NCBI GenBank assembly: GCA_934700615.1
Contig: CAKUXR010000004.1
Span: forward strand, 68,592 to 132,591
From: an uncultured Bacteroidales bacterium
GTDB lineage: Bacteria > Bacteroidota > Bacteroidia > Bacteroidales > UBA932
Direction: 5' to 3'
DNA: 64,000 nucleotides
Positions 37,506 to 44,923 of the stretch are shown piece after piece (position 1 is the first letter of the stretch; each line of letters begins with the position of its first letter). The position numbers and the translations under genes are program-made. The notes under the pieces are model-generated. The model did no database searches, was not told the origin of the DNA, and was given only the letters and a program-made list of their open reading frames with translations.

Positions 37506-39968
37506 ATGAAGATTAGAAACATCATATCTGCATTGACATTGACCTTCGTGCTGATGGCGGCATCTTGCGGGAAGGAGAATACCCCGGAGGAGAGATCCTT
37601 CGAGGTGACTCCTCTTACTCTTGATGTCGAGTCTCTGGGCGGACAGGTCTCTGTCAATGTTGTTTCCTCCAGCGGCTGGCTGGTCCGCTCCGACGCATCG
37701 TGGGCGAAAGTGCTCACGGCATCAGGAAAGGGCTCGCAGACGTCCGAGAAGGTGATGATATCAGTAGAGGAGAATACCTCCAAGGAAGCACGCTCGGCGA
37801 AGATTTCCGTCAGCAGCCTGTCAGGCGACAACGCGACGGTAGCATTGACACAGGCAGGGAGCGACGGCGATACTGGCAGACGGGGAATTTCATCTGCAGA
37901 GGATCTTCTGGCATTTGCCACGGCTGTGAACGAAGGTGCTTCGGTGAACCGGTATATGTCCAACGGCATTGTCAAGATCATTTCCGACATAGATGCCTCA
38001 TCCATACGGGAATGGACGCCTGCCGGGACAGCGGAACACCCTCTGACATACAGCATTGACGGAGGCGGACACCGCATCACCGGTATCAGCTGGTTCATTG
38101 ACCTTGCGAAGACACCGTATGTCGGTCTCGTCGGCTATGCAAAGAACGCATCCATCAGGGATATAGTCCTCGAAGGAGACGGAATCACACTGAAAGGATC
38201 GGCTTCCAAGGTCAATGCAGGTGCTTTCGTGGGCCGTTCAGATGGCTGCACCATGTCAATGCTCGTGAATAAGGCGGGTGTCACCATGGTGGAGAACACT
38301 TCCGAAGGAGCGGGCATCGCCATAGGCGGCATCTGCGGTTTCATGGACTCCGGTTCCACTATGGGCGGGGAACTCAAACGTGACGGTTGCGAAAACCAGG
38401 GCGATATCCTGGCTTCCGCGTCCTGCAACGTAGGCGGCATCGTCGGGCATAACGAGGGCACGGTGACTAACTGCACCAACAGCGGCGCTGTCCTCGGCAA
38501 GAAGTCGTCAGACGGAAAGTGCGGCCCTGCGTGGGGATGTTCCTATAACAAGAATCGGGACGGTTTCAAGTCCAACTTCGGCTATGGCTATGTAGGCGAG
38601 TATGCCGAGTTCAAGTCTGAGCCGCATAAGGCTGCTCCGGCGATGTTCGTGAACGCTGTCGTCTATCCGGAGCATAATCTTGACGTGTTGGAAAACACAG
38701 TGGACTGGACTCTGGACGCATACTATGACTGGAAGGAGGTAGGCTCTGCCGATGTCCGTTCCGGAGTGAAGTATCATCACTATTCCTGCACGAACATCCC
38801 TAGGCACATCCACGTGCTGGAGATTGACCTGAATGATGCCGGAGTGGACATCACTACATCGTATGCGGAAGACATTGTCCCGAATCCGAACGGAAACAAG
38901 AACGGGAACAACGGAAAGAACATCCGCGAGACACTATCCGAACTCTGCGCCCGCAAGCGCAAGGAGGGGATGAATGTCATCGCCGGGATAAACACCGGAT
39001 TCTTCGACTCTAATGACGGTATCTCAAGAGGATTCCATATTGAGGATGGTGAGCCTGTGTACATAAACAACCCTAAGGTGTTCAAGGACCAGTACCACGT
39101 CCACGGATGGGGATTTACGGTGTTCAATGACAGGACAATGTCCTGCGGCAAGAAGACTTTCTCGGGAAAGATCAGCGCCGGGGGCAGGGAGTACGACTAT
39201 TATACTGTCAATGACACGACTCTGCGCCACGTCTCAAAGGCTTATCCTGTCAATGTCTATACGAGCAGGTATGTCCAGTATCCTCATCCGGAAAAGAATT
39301 CCCTGGTGAACGGACTTGCATCCAATGCGTTGTATGTCGTAGCGAAGTATGTGTCGGAGCCGATGAAGGTGAACTGCGGATATGCGGATGCCGACATCAC
39401 AGCCATATACGACGGGCGGACATCTGCATTGACACAGACTCCTTACCTTTCCGGCCGGAACGAGGTGGCGATAGCCCTTTCCGGTTCTGAGGCTGCGTCT
39501 CTTGCGGCTGCGGTGAAGGTCGGGGCCAGGATCAGGCTCAGATGCGACATCGGCATCAAGACCGATGACAATGATGCAAGCCCTGTCGTCAAGCCGATTC
39601 TCACTCAGAATTCATCCGCGTATTACTTGATGAAGAACGGCGAGGATTACAGCCAGACCCCTGGTGCGGCGGCGAGTGTCCATTCCAAGTTCGACCCTAT
39701 GACCTTTGCGGTGCTTGACAAGGATTGCAGGAAGGTATGGCTTGTGGTCGTGGACGGCCGACAGGACTGGTATTCTACCGGAGTGAAGGGATATGAGGTG
39801 TACCGTATAGCGAAGAAACTCGGCGGATGGACCTGCACCCGCTTCGACGGTGGCGGCTCGTCTTGTATGTGGCTCTATGACAACGGCTCCGGCAAGATAG
39901 TGAACAGCGTCTCCGACTCGAAAGGGGAGCGCAGCTGCCTGAACTACCTTCTCATAACCGGGAAATAA
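37506..39968 (+). CDS. BACON lipoprotein with GLUG-like repeats and phosphodiester glycosidase (NAGPA) domain
   Basis: 820-residue lipoprotein (lipobox MAASC). Order: BACON beta-sandwich at about 30-120 (VSSSGWLVRSDASWAKV), a GLUG-like repeat region at about 130-340 (INGGGHRITGIS-type strands, VGGIVGHNEGTVTNCTNSG), and a C-terminal domain at about 430-820 of the NAGPA/DUF2233 family (AGINTGFFDS, then TRFDGGGSSCMWL near residue 780). In mammals this domain uncovers mannose-6-phosphate by removing GlcNAc from a phosphodiester; in bacteria it is called phosphodiester glycosidase. Here it is likely to act at the cell surface on a sugar-phosphate diester brought in by the adjacent SusCD pair; the exact glycan is unknown. 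Confidence 0.88.
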   Translation: MKIRNIISALTLTFVLMAASCGKENTPEERSFEVTPLTLDVESLGGQVSVNVVSSSGWLVRSDASWAKVLTASGKGSQTSEKVMISVEENTSKEARSAKISVSSLSGDNATVALTQAGSDGDTGRRGISSAEDLLAFATAVNEGASVNRYMSNGIVKIISDIDASSIREWTPAGTAEHPLTYSIDGGGHRITGISWFIDLAKTPYVGLVGYAKNASIRDIVLEGDGITLKGSASKVNAGAFVGRSDGCTMSMLVNKAGVTMVENTSEGAGIAIGGICGFMDSGSTMGGELKRDGCENQGDILASASCNVGGIVGHNEGTVTNCTNSGAVLGKKSSDGKCGPAWGCSYNKNRDGFKSNFGYGYVGEYAEFKSEPHKAAPAMFVNAVVYPEHNLDVLENTVDWTLDAYYDWKEVGSADVRSGVKYHHYSCTNIPRHIHVLEIDLNDAGVDITTSYAEDIVPNPNGNKNGNNGKNIRETLSELCARKRKEGMNVIAGINTGFFDSNDGISRGFHIEDGEPVYINNPKVFKDQYHVHGWGFTVFNDRTMSCGKKTFSGKISAGGREYDYYTVNDTTLRHVSKAYPVNVYTSRYVQYPHPEKNSLVNGLASNALYVVAKYVSEPMKVNCGYADADITAIYDGRTSALTQTPYLSGRNEVAIALSGSEAASLAAAVKVGARIRLRCDIGIKTDDNDASPVVKPILTQNSSAYYLMKNGEDYSQTPGAAASVHSKFDPMTFAVLDKDCRKVWLVVVDGRQDWYSTGVKGYEVYRIAKKLGGWTCTRFDGGGSSCMWLYDNGSGKIVNSVSDSKGERSCLNYLLITGK

Positions 39969-39989
39969 GACAAATAAACAACAACGAAA

Positions 39990-41576
39990 ATGAAAAGATA
40001 TATCAGAATAATAGCTTCGATGCTGCTTGGCGGTGCCATCCTTGGCGCCTGCAACGGCACGGATTACGATTTCAGTGTCTGCGAGATGAAGGTGGACAGA
40101 GATGCCATCGTGGATGTCGCGGCGCAGAACCCTGGGCAGGAAGCCGTGGTGCTCACCACGACAGCCCCTTACTGGATGGTCCAGACTCCGGACTGGATCA
40201 CGCCTGATGCCACCACGGGCTACGGCGAGCAGTCCATCATCACGTTCACCATCGCATCCAACTTCAGGAATGAGAACACCGATATGGCTGCCAGAAGCGG
40301 CGAGATCAAGATTTCCGGAGGAATGACATCAGTCATCATCACCGTGAACCAACTCGGGTATACTGCTCCGGTCGATCCTGACGCAAGCATCGGCGGCATC
40401 ACGGACATAGATGAGTTCAAGGACTTCGTTGCCGCTGTGAACAATGGCAGGAAACTCTCCAGATGGTACAATTCAGATGGCGAAGTCGAACTCCTCACTG
40501 ACATTGACCTTTCCGACTTCACGGAATGGGAGCCTATCGGAATGCCGGAGAAGGTTACTTACGGCAACAATAGCCTTACTTATACCGGTTCTGCATTCAA
40601 GGGCAAGTTCAACGGCGGCGGGCATACCATCTCCAACTTCAATCTCACCGCCGCAGTCGCGAAGGACGCTGCAGTCGGCTTTTTCGGAATGCTGGAGGGC
40701 GCTACTGTCAAGAACCTGACCATCAATGGCAAGATGTCCATCTCGGCTACAGGCGCAGGCTCCGCCGGAATGCTCGCTGGCGCGATGATCAGCACCACTG
40801 TCGAGAATGTTAAGGTCAATGCTGATGTCGAGTTCAAAGGTACAATCGCCTCCGACAGGTTCGCCACAGGCGGTCTCATCGGTTTCTCCTACGGAACAGG
40901 TGATGCCAATTCCCTGATAAAGAATTGCATTATGACCGGCAATGTGAATGCCGTGAGCGGTGAAGGAAACGTCACCAACGGAGCTACGGCTGTTGTCTAT
41001 GGCGGTATCGCCGGATTCTCCACGAGTCCTGCCGAATCGGCAACGGTTATCGAAGGCTGCGAGAACAACGGTAAGATTACCGCGTCTCTCGGTCGCTGCA
41101 GCGGAATCGTGGCTACGGCTCATGCCGGAACGACCATAAAGGGCTGTGTAAACAATGCTGACCAAGTGAATACGTTTGACAATGGTCGTATCGGAAATAT
41201 CGTGTCCGTGATAGGAAGCAATGGTCGCATTGAGGACTGTATCAACAACGGAAACCTCACCACTACAACCGCTAAGACTACGACAGGAGCCATTGCCGCA
41301 CTGCTCAACGAATCTCACGTCGTGATAAAGGGTGGCCGAAATAACGGTACTGTCATCGGCGGCAATACTTCTACAATCGGACTGATTGCAGCGAACTTCT
41401 CCAAGTTCTCTTCAGTGTCAGGCTTTACGGTGAGCGGAAAGATCGGCTACTATAAAGAGGACGGAAACCACGAGATGCAGGATCTTAACGAAGGGACATA
41501 TATGAATTTCATCGGAAAGATTACATCCGCCAACCGGACTAAGGTAACAGATATCAAGTTCGAGCCTGCGAAATAG
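39990..41576 (+). CDS. BACON/GLUG-repeat surface lipoprotein
   Basis: 528-residue lipoprotein (lipobox LGAC). A BACON-like domain occupies about residues 30-125 (TTTAPYWMVQTPDWI, VIITVNQLG), followed by a repetitive beta-rich region of GLUG type (FNGGGHTISNFNL, GFFGMLEGATVKNLTI, GGIAGFSTSP, IEDCINNGNLTT). It shares this architecture with the N-terminal half of the preceding gene but has no enzyme domain. Likely a surface glycan-binding protein of the locus, filling the SusE/F position; that is inference from place and fold. Confidence 0.82.
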   Translation: MKRYIRIIASMLLGGAILGACNGTDYDFSVCEMKVDRDAIVDVAAQNPGQEAVVLTTTAPYWMVQTPDWITPDATTGYGEQSIITFTIASNFRNENTDMAARSGEIKISGGMTSVIITVNQLGYTAPVDPDASIGGITDIDEFKDFVAAVNNGRKLSRWYNSDGEVELLTDIDLSDFTEWEPIGMPEKVTYGNNSLTYTGSAFKGKFNGGGHTISNFNLTAAVAKDAAVGFFGMLEGATVKNLTINGKMSISATGAGSAGMLAGAMISTTVENVKVNADVEFKGTIASDRFATGGLIGFSYGTGDANSLIKNCIMTGNVNAVSGEGNVTNGATAVVYGGIAGFSTSPAESATVIEGCENNGKITASLGRCSGIVATAHAGTTIKGCVNNADQVNTFDNGRIGNIVSVIGSNGRIEDCINNGNLTTTTAKTTTGAIAALLNESHVVIKGGRNNGTVIGGNTSTIGLIAANFSKFSSVSGFTVSGKIGYYKEDGNHEMQDLNEGTYMNFIGKITSANRTKVTDIKFEPAK

Positions 41577-41656
41577 TAATATGTCAAGAATATTTTAAGG
41601 GGTTATCCAATAGTTGCCGACATGTGTAATAAATGATAACTTCTAAACAGTTTGAT

Positions 41657-42628
41657 ATGAAAAGATTCTTTAAGATGATCGCCGTACCGGCATTGACCCT
41701 CGGACTTGTGCTCTGCGGGTCAGCCGCGTCGGCGCAGAAAAGTCCGGCGTTCAAGGCTAAGTACAAGATCGCTGAGGGCGCTGACCTCCGTATTCTCGAT
41801 GACAATATCTGGGACTACAGCAAGGACACTATTCCTCCGAGATGGAAGGAAATAGGCGAGGATCCTCGTGATTTCAAGAGGGCACCGCAGTTCGCCCGTC
41901 TGGTGAAGGACTATATGCCAGATGTATTCGCGCTTCAGGAGTACTCCTCTCATATGCACAAGGAGTTCTATCCTCTGGTTCAGAAAAGCGGATACGTCAT
42001 CGCCTGGGAGTCCAAGGAGGACTGGAACAATACTCCTATCTTCTATAATGAGAAGACGATGGAGCCCCTGTATGTTTTCTATAATAAGTACACTCCGGAA
42101 CAATGGTGCAACCACGGCTCCAAGTCATTCACTTCGGCTGTATTCCGCCGCAAGTCGGATGGTAAGGTATTCGGTTTCATCGGCACTCATCTGTGGTGGA
42201 AGAGTGACAAGGCAAAGCCTGGCAGTACGATGGCGAGGGCTTCTCAGCTTCGTCTGGTCATGGCGGAGACAGATATCATGAGGGCCAAGTTCGGAGACAT
42301 TCCGGTGTTCGTCGTGGGCGACATGAACTGCGAGGAGGGGACAGTTCCTATCCAGCAGATGCTTCAGGGCGGATATGTTCCTTGCTACAAGGCTGCAACG
42401 ACCTATGGAGATACTCATAACGGTCATCACGTCTGCAGTCCTGGCGAAGGCTATTCCACTGTCAGCCACAGGAAGGGCGCCGACCGTGAGACCGGAGCGA
42501 TAGACCACTGTCTCATATATGACCCGTCCAAGTCTGTCGAGGTGAAGGTGTTCGACTGCATCATGGAAGACTACCTGGTCAAACTCACGGATCACTATCC
42601 GAATCTTATAGACGTGAGATGTTTATGA
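41657..42628 (+). CDS. Endonuclease/exonuclease/phosphatase-fold secreted phosphodiesterase
   Basis: 323 residues from the ATG at 41657, with a signal peptide ending ASAQK. The fold is recognised from LRILDDNIWDY, FALQEYSS (metal-binding Glu), GTHLWWKS, VVGDMNCEEG near residue 220 and the closing IDHCLIYDPS and LTDHYPNLIDVR. This superfamily hydrolyses phosphodiesters or phosphomonoesters (nucleic acids, inositol phosphates, sphingomyelin). As a secreted member behind a phosphodiester glycosidase it probably works on the same phosphorylated substrate. It is the last clear enzyme of the locus. Confidence 0.87.
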   Translation: MKRFFKMIAVPALTLGLVLCGSAASAQKSPAFKAKYKIAEGADLRILDDNIWDYSKDTIPPRWKEIGEDPRDFKRAPQFARLVKDYMPDVFALQEYSSHMHKEFYPLVQKSGYVIAWESKEDWNNTPIFYNEKTMEPLYVFYNKYTPEQWCNHGSKSFTSAVFRRKSDGKVFGFIGTHLWWKSDKAKPGSTMARASQLRLVMAETDIMRAKFGDIPVFVVGDMNCEEGTVPIQQMLQGGYVPCYKAATTYGDTHNGHHVCSPGEGYSTVSHRKGADRETGAIDHCLIYDPSKSVEVKVFDCIMEDYLVKLTDHYPNLIDVRCL

Positions 42629-42652
42629 ATAGATGTGAAATGTTTATGAATC
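42611..42652 (+). repeat. 21-bp tandem duplication at a gene junction
   Basis: Two 21-base units (42611-42631 and 42632-42652) match at 18 positions. The first contains the stop codon of the preceding gene and the second the likely start of the next, so the duplication made several in-frame ATGs. Confidence 0.7.
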
Positions 42653-43101
42653 GGTTGTTTTTGATTGCAACGTTATCTGTTGCTTTATTAAATGGATGCT
42701 CAAAATCTACTGAAGAAAGGCATCCCGTAGGTGGGTATTCATTTGAGGATATATATCTTTATTCTAACGGCAGTCTAGTGGATATGCAAAACTTGAAGAT
42801 ATTCGTTCCTGCTGAAGAAGGTGTTACGGATTTGGAAGTGGTCTCTTACGGTCTGACCCGCTTCCAGTGTCTAGAGGAAAATGAGAATATAACCTTGGAG
42901 AAGTCTTTTTCGGTTCCTCCAGAAGAAAAAGATGTTTACGAGAACGTTGATGGAAATCATGTCAGATATAAACAGACACTTCGCATAAGGCATCGGTACA
43001 ATCCGTATAAGAGTCGTCAATGCTCGTATCGGATATTCTCTGCCGGATTTGATGGTCTCGCAGCTGACATCACAATCGTCCAACGGAGCGCAAGAGACTG
43101 A
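42640..43101 (+). CDS. Small lipoprotein of unknown function
   Basis: About 153 residues with a clear lipoprotein signal (NRLFLIATLSVALLNGC). I cannot assign the mature part, which has no known motif and reads as a single beta-rich domain. Candidate starts are the ATGs at 42619, 42640 and 42646; the two later ones avoid overlap with the preceding stop at 42628 and give a normal signal peptide. The gene uses more A/T-ending codons (tta, ata, tct) than its neighbours, so it may be a recent arrival. Confidence 0.65.
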   Translation: MFMNRLFLIATLSVALLNGCSKSTEERHPVGGYSFEDIYLYSNGSLVDMQNLKIFVPAEEGVTDLEVVSYGLTRFQCLEENENITLEKSFSVPPEEKDVYENVDGNHVRYKQTLRIRHRYNPYKSRQCSYRIFSAGFDGLAADITIVQRSARD

Positions 43102-43121
43102 TTAATGTGTTTTTTGGTTTG

Positions 43122-43152
43122 CCCGCCGCAGGATTGTCCTCGGCGGGTTTTA
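43122..43152 (+). terminator. Intrinsic terminator between convergent genes
   Basis: CCCGCCG and CGGCGGG frame an inner AGGA/TCCT extension with a single bulged base, followed by TTTTAT. It ends the SusCD-locus transcript just before the stop codon of the minus-strand ATPase gene. Confidence 0.8.
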
Positions 43153-44607
43153 TCTATATTCCGGTGCAAATAGATCATTCAGGACAATCAGACTTTGTAC
43201 GATATCGCTATGAGAGTTCATTTTCAGACCTTCCGTAGTGACTAATGTCAGGATTATGGATTTGCTCGTGTGCGTCTCGTCCTGAAATACTTCTATGCGA
43301 TGGTTGAGTTTCTGTTCCTGGGCGTTGTCGATTTCATATTCCGAGCGGGAGAATTTCATCTCGCAGAGATTGATGGTCTCGTCCTTACGGTCTATGAGCA
43401 AGTCGATTTGGGCTTTCTGTGATGCTCTCTTGCTTGACCAGGAACAAGCGTTGGTCTGTACGCCGGATATCCCGAGACGTTGCTTCATCTGAGGAAGATG
43501 TGCAAGGCACAACTTCTCGAAAGCCAGCCCTGCCCACGTGTTATGCGTAGGACTGTTCGCGGAATGTGACCAGAACTGAGAATCGTGGTATCTGTTCTTC
43601 TGAATGAATGTGAAATAGAACATAGTGAAGAAATCTACCAGCTGGAACAGGGTGTCTTTCGGGAGTCGGCTCCCGGAAGATGGAGAAGACGCCCCGAAAG
43701 GAAGGTAACTTCGGATGAATCCGCATTGTTCCAGTTCCTCAAGCACGGAACTGAACGCTCCGTTATCCGTCAGTCCTGCCTTTCTTACCAGTTCCTGGCG
43801 CGTCATTCCTTTGCCAACTTCGGCAAGTGTTGTGACTACGGCGATGTATGGCTCCGGTTTCTTGAACAATGCACGGTACAATGCCGAGAACTCATCGCGA
43901 AGTTCCGAGTCCTTGCGGAAAAAAAGTGCGTCAATATTCTGGGCGAGGCTCAAGGACTTGTCCATCAATGACAGGTAATATGGTATTCCTCCGGTGACCA
44001 TGTAACATTCTGCCATCTGCCGTCTTGAATACTTGAATCCGAAGTGGGTGAAATAGCGCTCACAGTCATAAAGGCAGAAAGGCTCGACAAGTATCTGGTG
44101 CGTGAGTCTGCCATGAAGACCGCCCTTGCTGTGTATCAGGTTGTTTATCATCCACGAAGTTGCAGAACCGCAGACGATGAGCTTCACATCATCGCGTAGT
44201 GCCGCCCAACTGTTCCAGAAGTTTTCCAGGGCGGGGATGAAACCTGATTTTGCATTGTCCATCCACGGAAGTTCATCAATGAAGATTATTTTGCGTCCTT
44301 TCGGCATCTTCTCGATGCTTTGGGCAAGGGCATTGAATGCCAGCAGCCAGTTCTTCTCGATTTTAATAGTCTCCGTCCCGAAGCAGCGTTGCATAGCCAT
44401 GGCAAAATTAGTAAGTTGGTCTGGCTTTGTGGCATTGTACATTCCGGTAACATAAAATGCGAACCTGTCTTCGCATACTTGTCTTACGAGGAATGTCTTT
44501 CCCACGCGGCGTCTGCCATAGACGGCTATGAATTCTGAACGGTCTGATGCCAGATATTCCGTAAGTCGCTCTGTTTCAAATTCTCTTCCGATTAGTGTCT
44601 CTTTCAT
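43150..44607 (-). CDS. AAA-family ATPase with DUF234 C-terminal domain
   Basis: 485-residue cytoplasmic ATPase. Walker A is GRRRVGKTFLV (about residues 31-41), Walker B IIFIDELPWMD (about 112-122), with VCGSATSWMI as sensor segment. A winged-helix region follows (MTRQELVRKAGLTDNGAFSSVLEELEQCGFI) and a C-terminal DUF234 domain related to restriction-type nucleases (QIDLLIDRKDETINLCEMKFS, an E-x-K like core). Such ATPases are abundant in Bacteroidales and archaea, and their function is not established. It stands alone on the minus strand, with an unusual repeat directly upstream. Confidence 0.88.
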   Translation of the reverse strand: MKETLIGREFETERLTEYLASDRSEFIAVYGRRRVGKTFLVRQVCEDRFAFYVTGMYNATKPDQLTNFAMAMQRCFGTETIKIEKNWLLAFNALAQSIEKMPKGRKIIFIDELPWMDNAKSGFIPALENFWNSWAALRDDVKLIVCGSATSWMINNLIHSKGGLHGRLTHQILVEPFCLYDCERYFTHFGFKYSRRQMAECYMVTGGIPYYLSLMDKSLSLAQNIDALFFRKDSELRDEFSALYRALFKKPEPYIAVVTTLAEVGKGMTRQELVRKAGLTDNGAFSSVLEELEQCGFIRSYLPFGASSPSSGSRLPKDTLFQLVDFFTMFYFTFIQKNRYHDSQFWSHSANSPTHNTWAGLAFEKLCLAHLPQMKQRLGISGVQTNACSWSSKRASQKAQIDLLIDRKDETINLCEMKFSRSEYEIDNAQEQKLNHRIEVFQDETHTSKSIILTLVTTEGLKMNSHSDIVQSLIVLNDLFAPEYR

Positions 44608-44616
44608 GGTGTAAAG

Positions 44617-44730
44617 ATTTTCTGCGCAAAGATACTTTTTTAAGCATGTTTGCGCAAATAATTTTTAGATTTTCTGCGCAAATGGGCTTTAAAAACGTGT
44701 TTGCGCAAATAATTTCGGGGTTTTGCGCTC
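44617..44730 (-). repeat. TGCGCAAA repeat array upstream of ATPase gene
   Basis: Four exact TGCGCAAA boxes at 44623, 44651, 44675 and 44702 and a partial fifth near 44724. They form two ~51-bp units, each with two boxes 27-28 bases apart, and the boxes contain the palindrome TGCGCA. The array begins 15 bases from the ATPase start codon, the position of an operator. The rest of the 44608-44923 gap is AT-rich and holds only a hairpin GCAGG-N7-CCTGC near 44862. Confidence 0.75.
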
Positions 44731-44923
44731 CGGACACTTGCCATGCGGGGCGGTGCATCAGCCGGCATTGACCCCGACGGCTTCCTTTTTTAGTGTTGAG
44801 AATGGAGAAAATTCCCCCGAAAGGGTTGATATTGTCAGATTTAGTTGTATATTCACTTTTTTGCAGGCTATAGACCTGCGGAATTTAAGTTTTTTATAAA
44901 AAATTTTGCTCAAAATTTAATTT

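Noticed and set aside
37280..41318. Minus-strand frames of 272 and 281 codons opposite the phosphodiester glycosidase and BACON/GLUG genes
   Set aside because: Composition is that of a shadow frame, and the plus-strand genes are tightly spaced members of an operon.
44617..44730. CRISPR array
   Set aside because: Only two ~51-bp imperfect units, 8-base boxes instead of 25-40 base repeats, and no cas gene nearby.
44576..44758. 60-codon minus-strand frame with repeated ICAN/ICAE peptides
   Set aside because: The repetition comes from the TGCGCAAA array; the frame overlaps the ATPase start codon and has no independent support.
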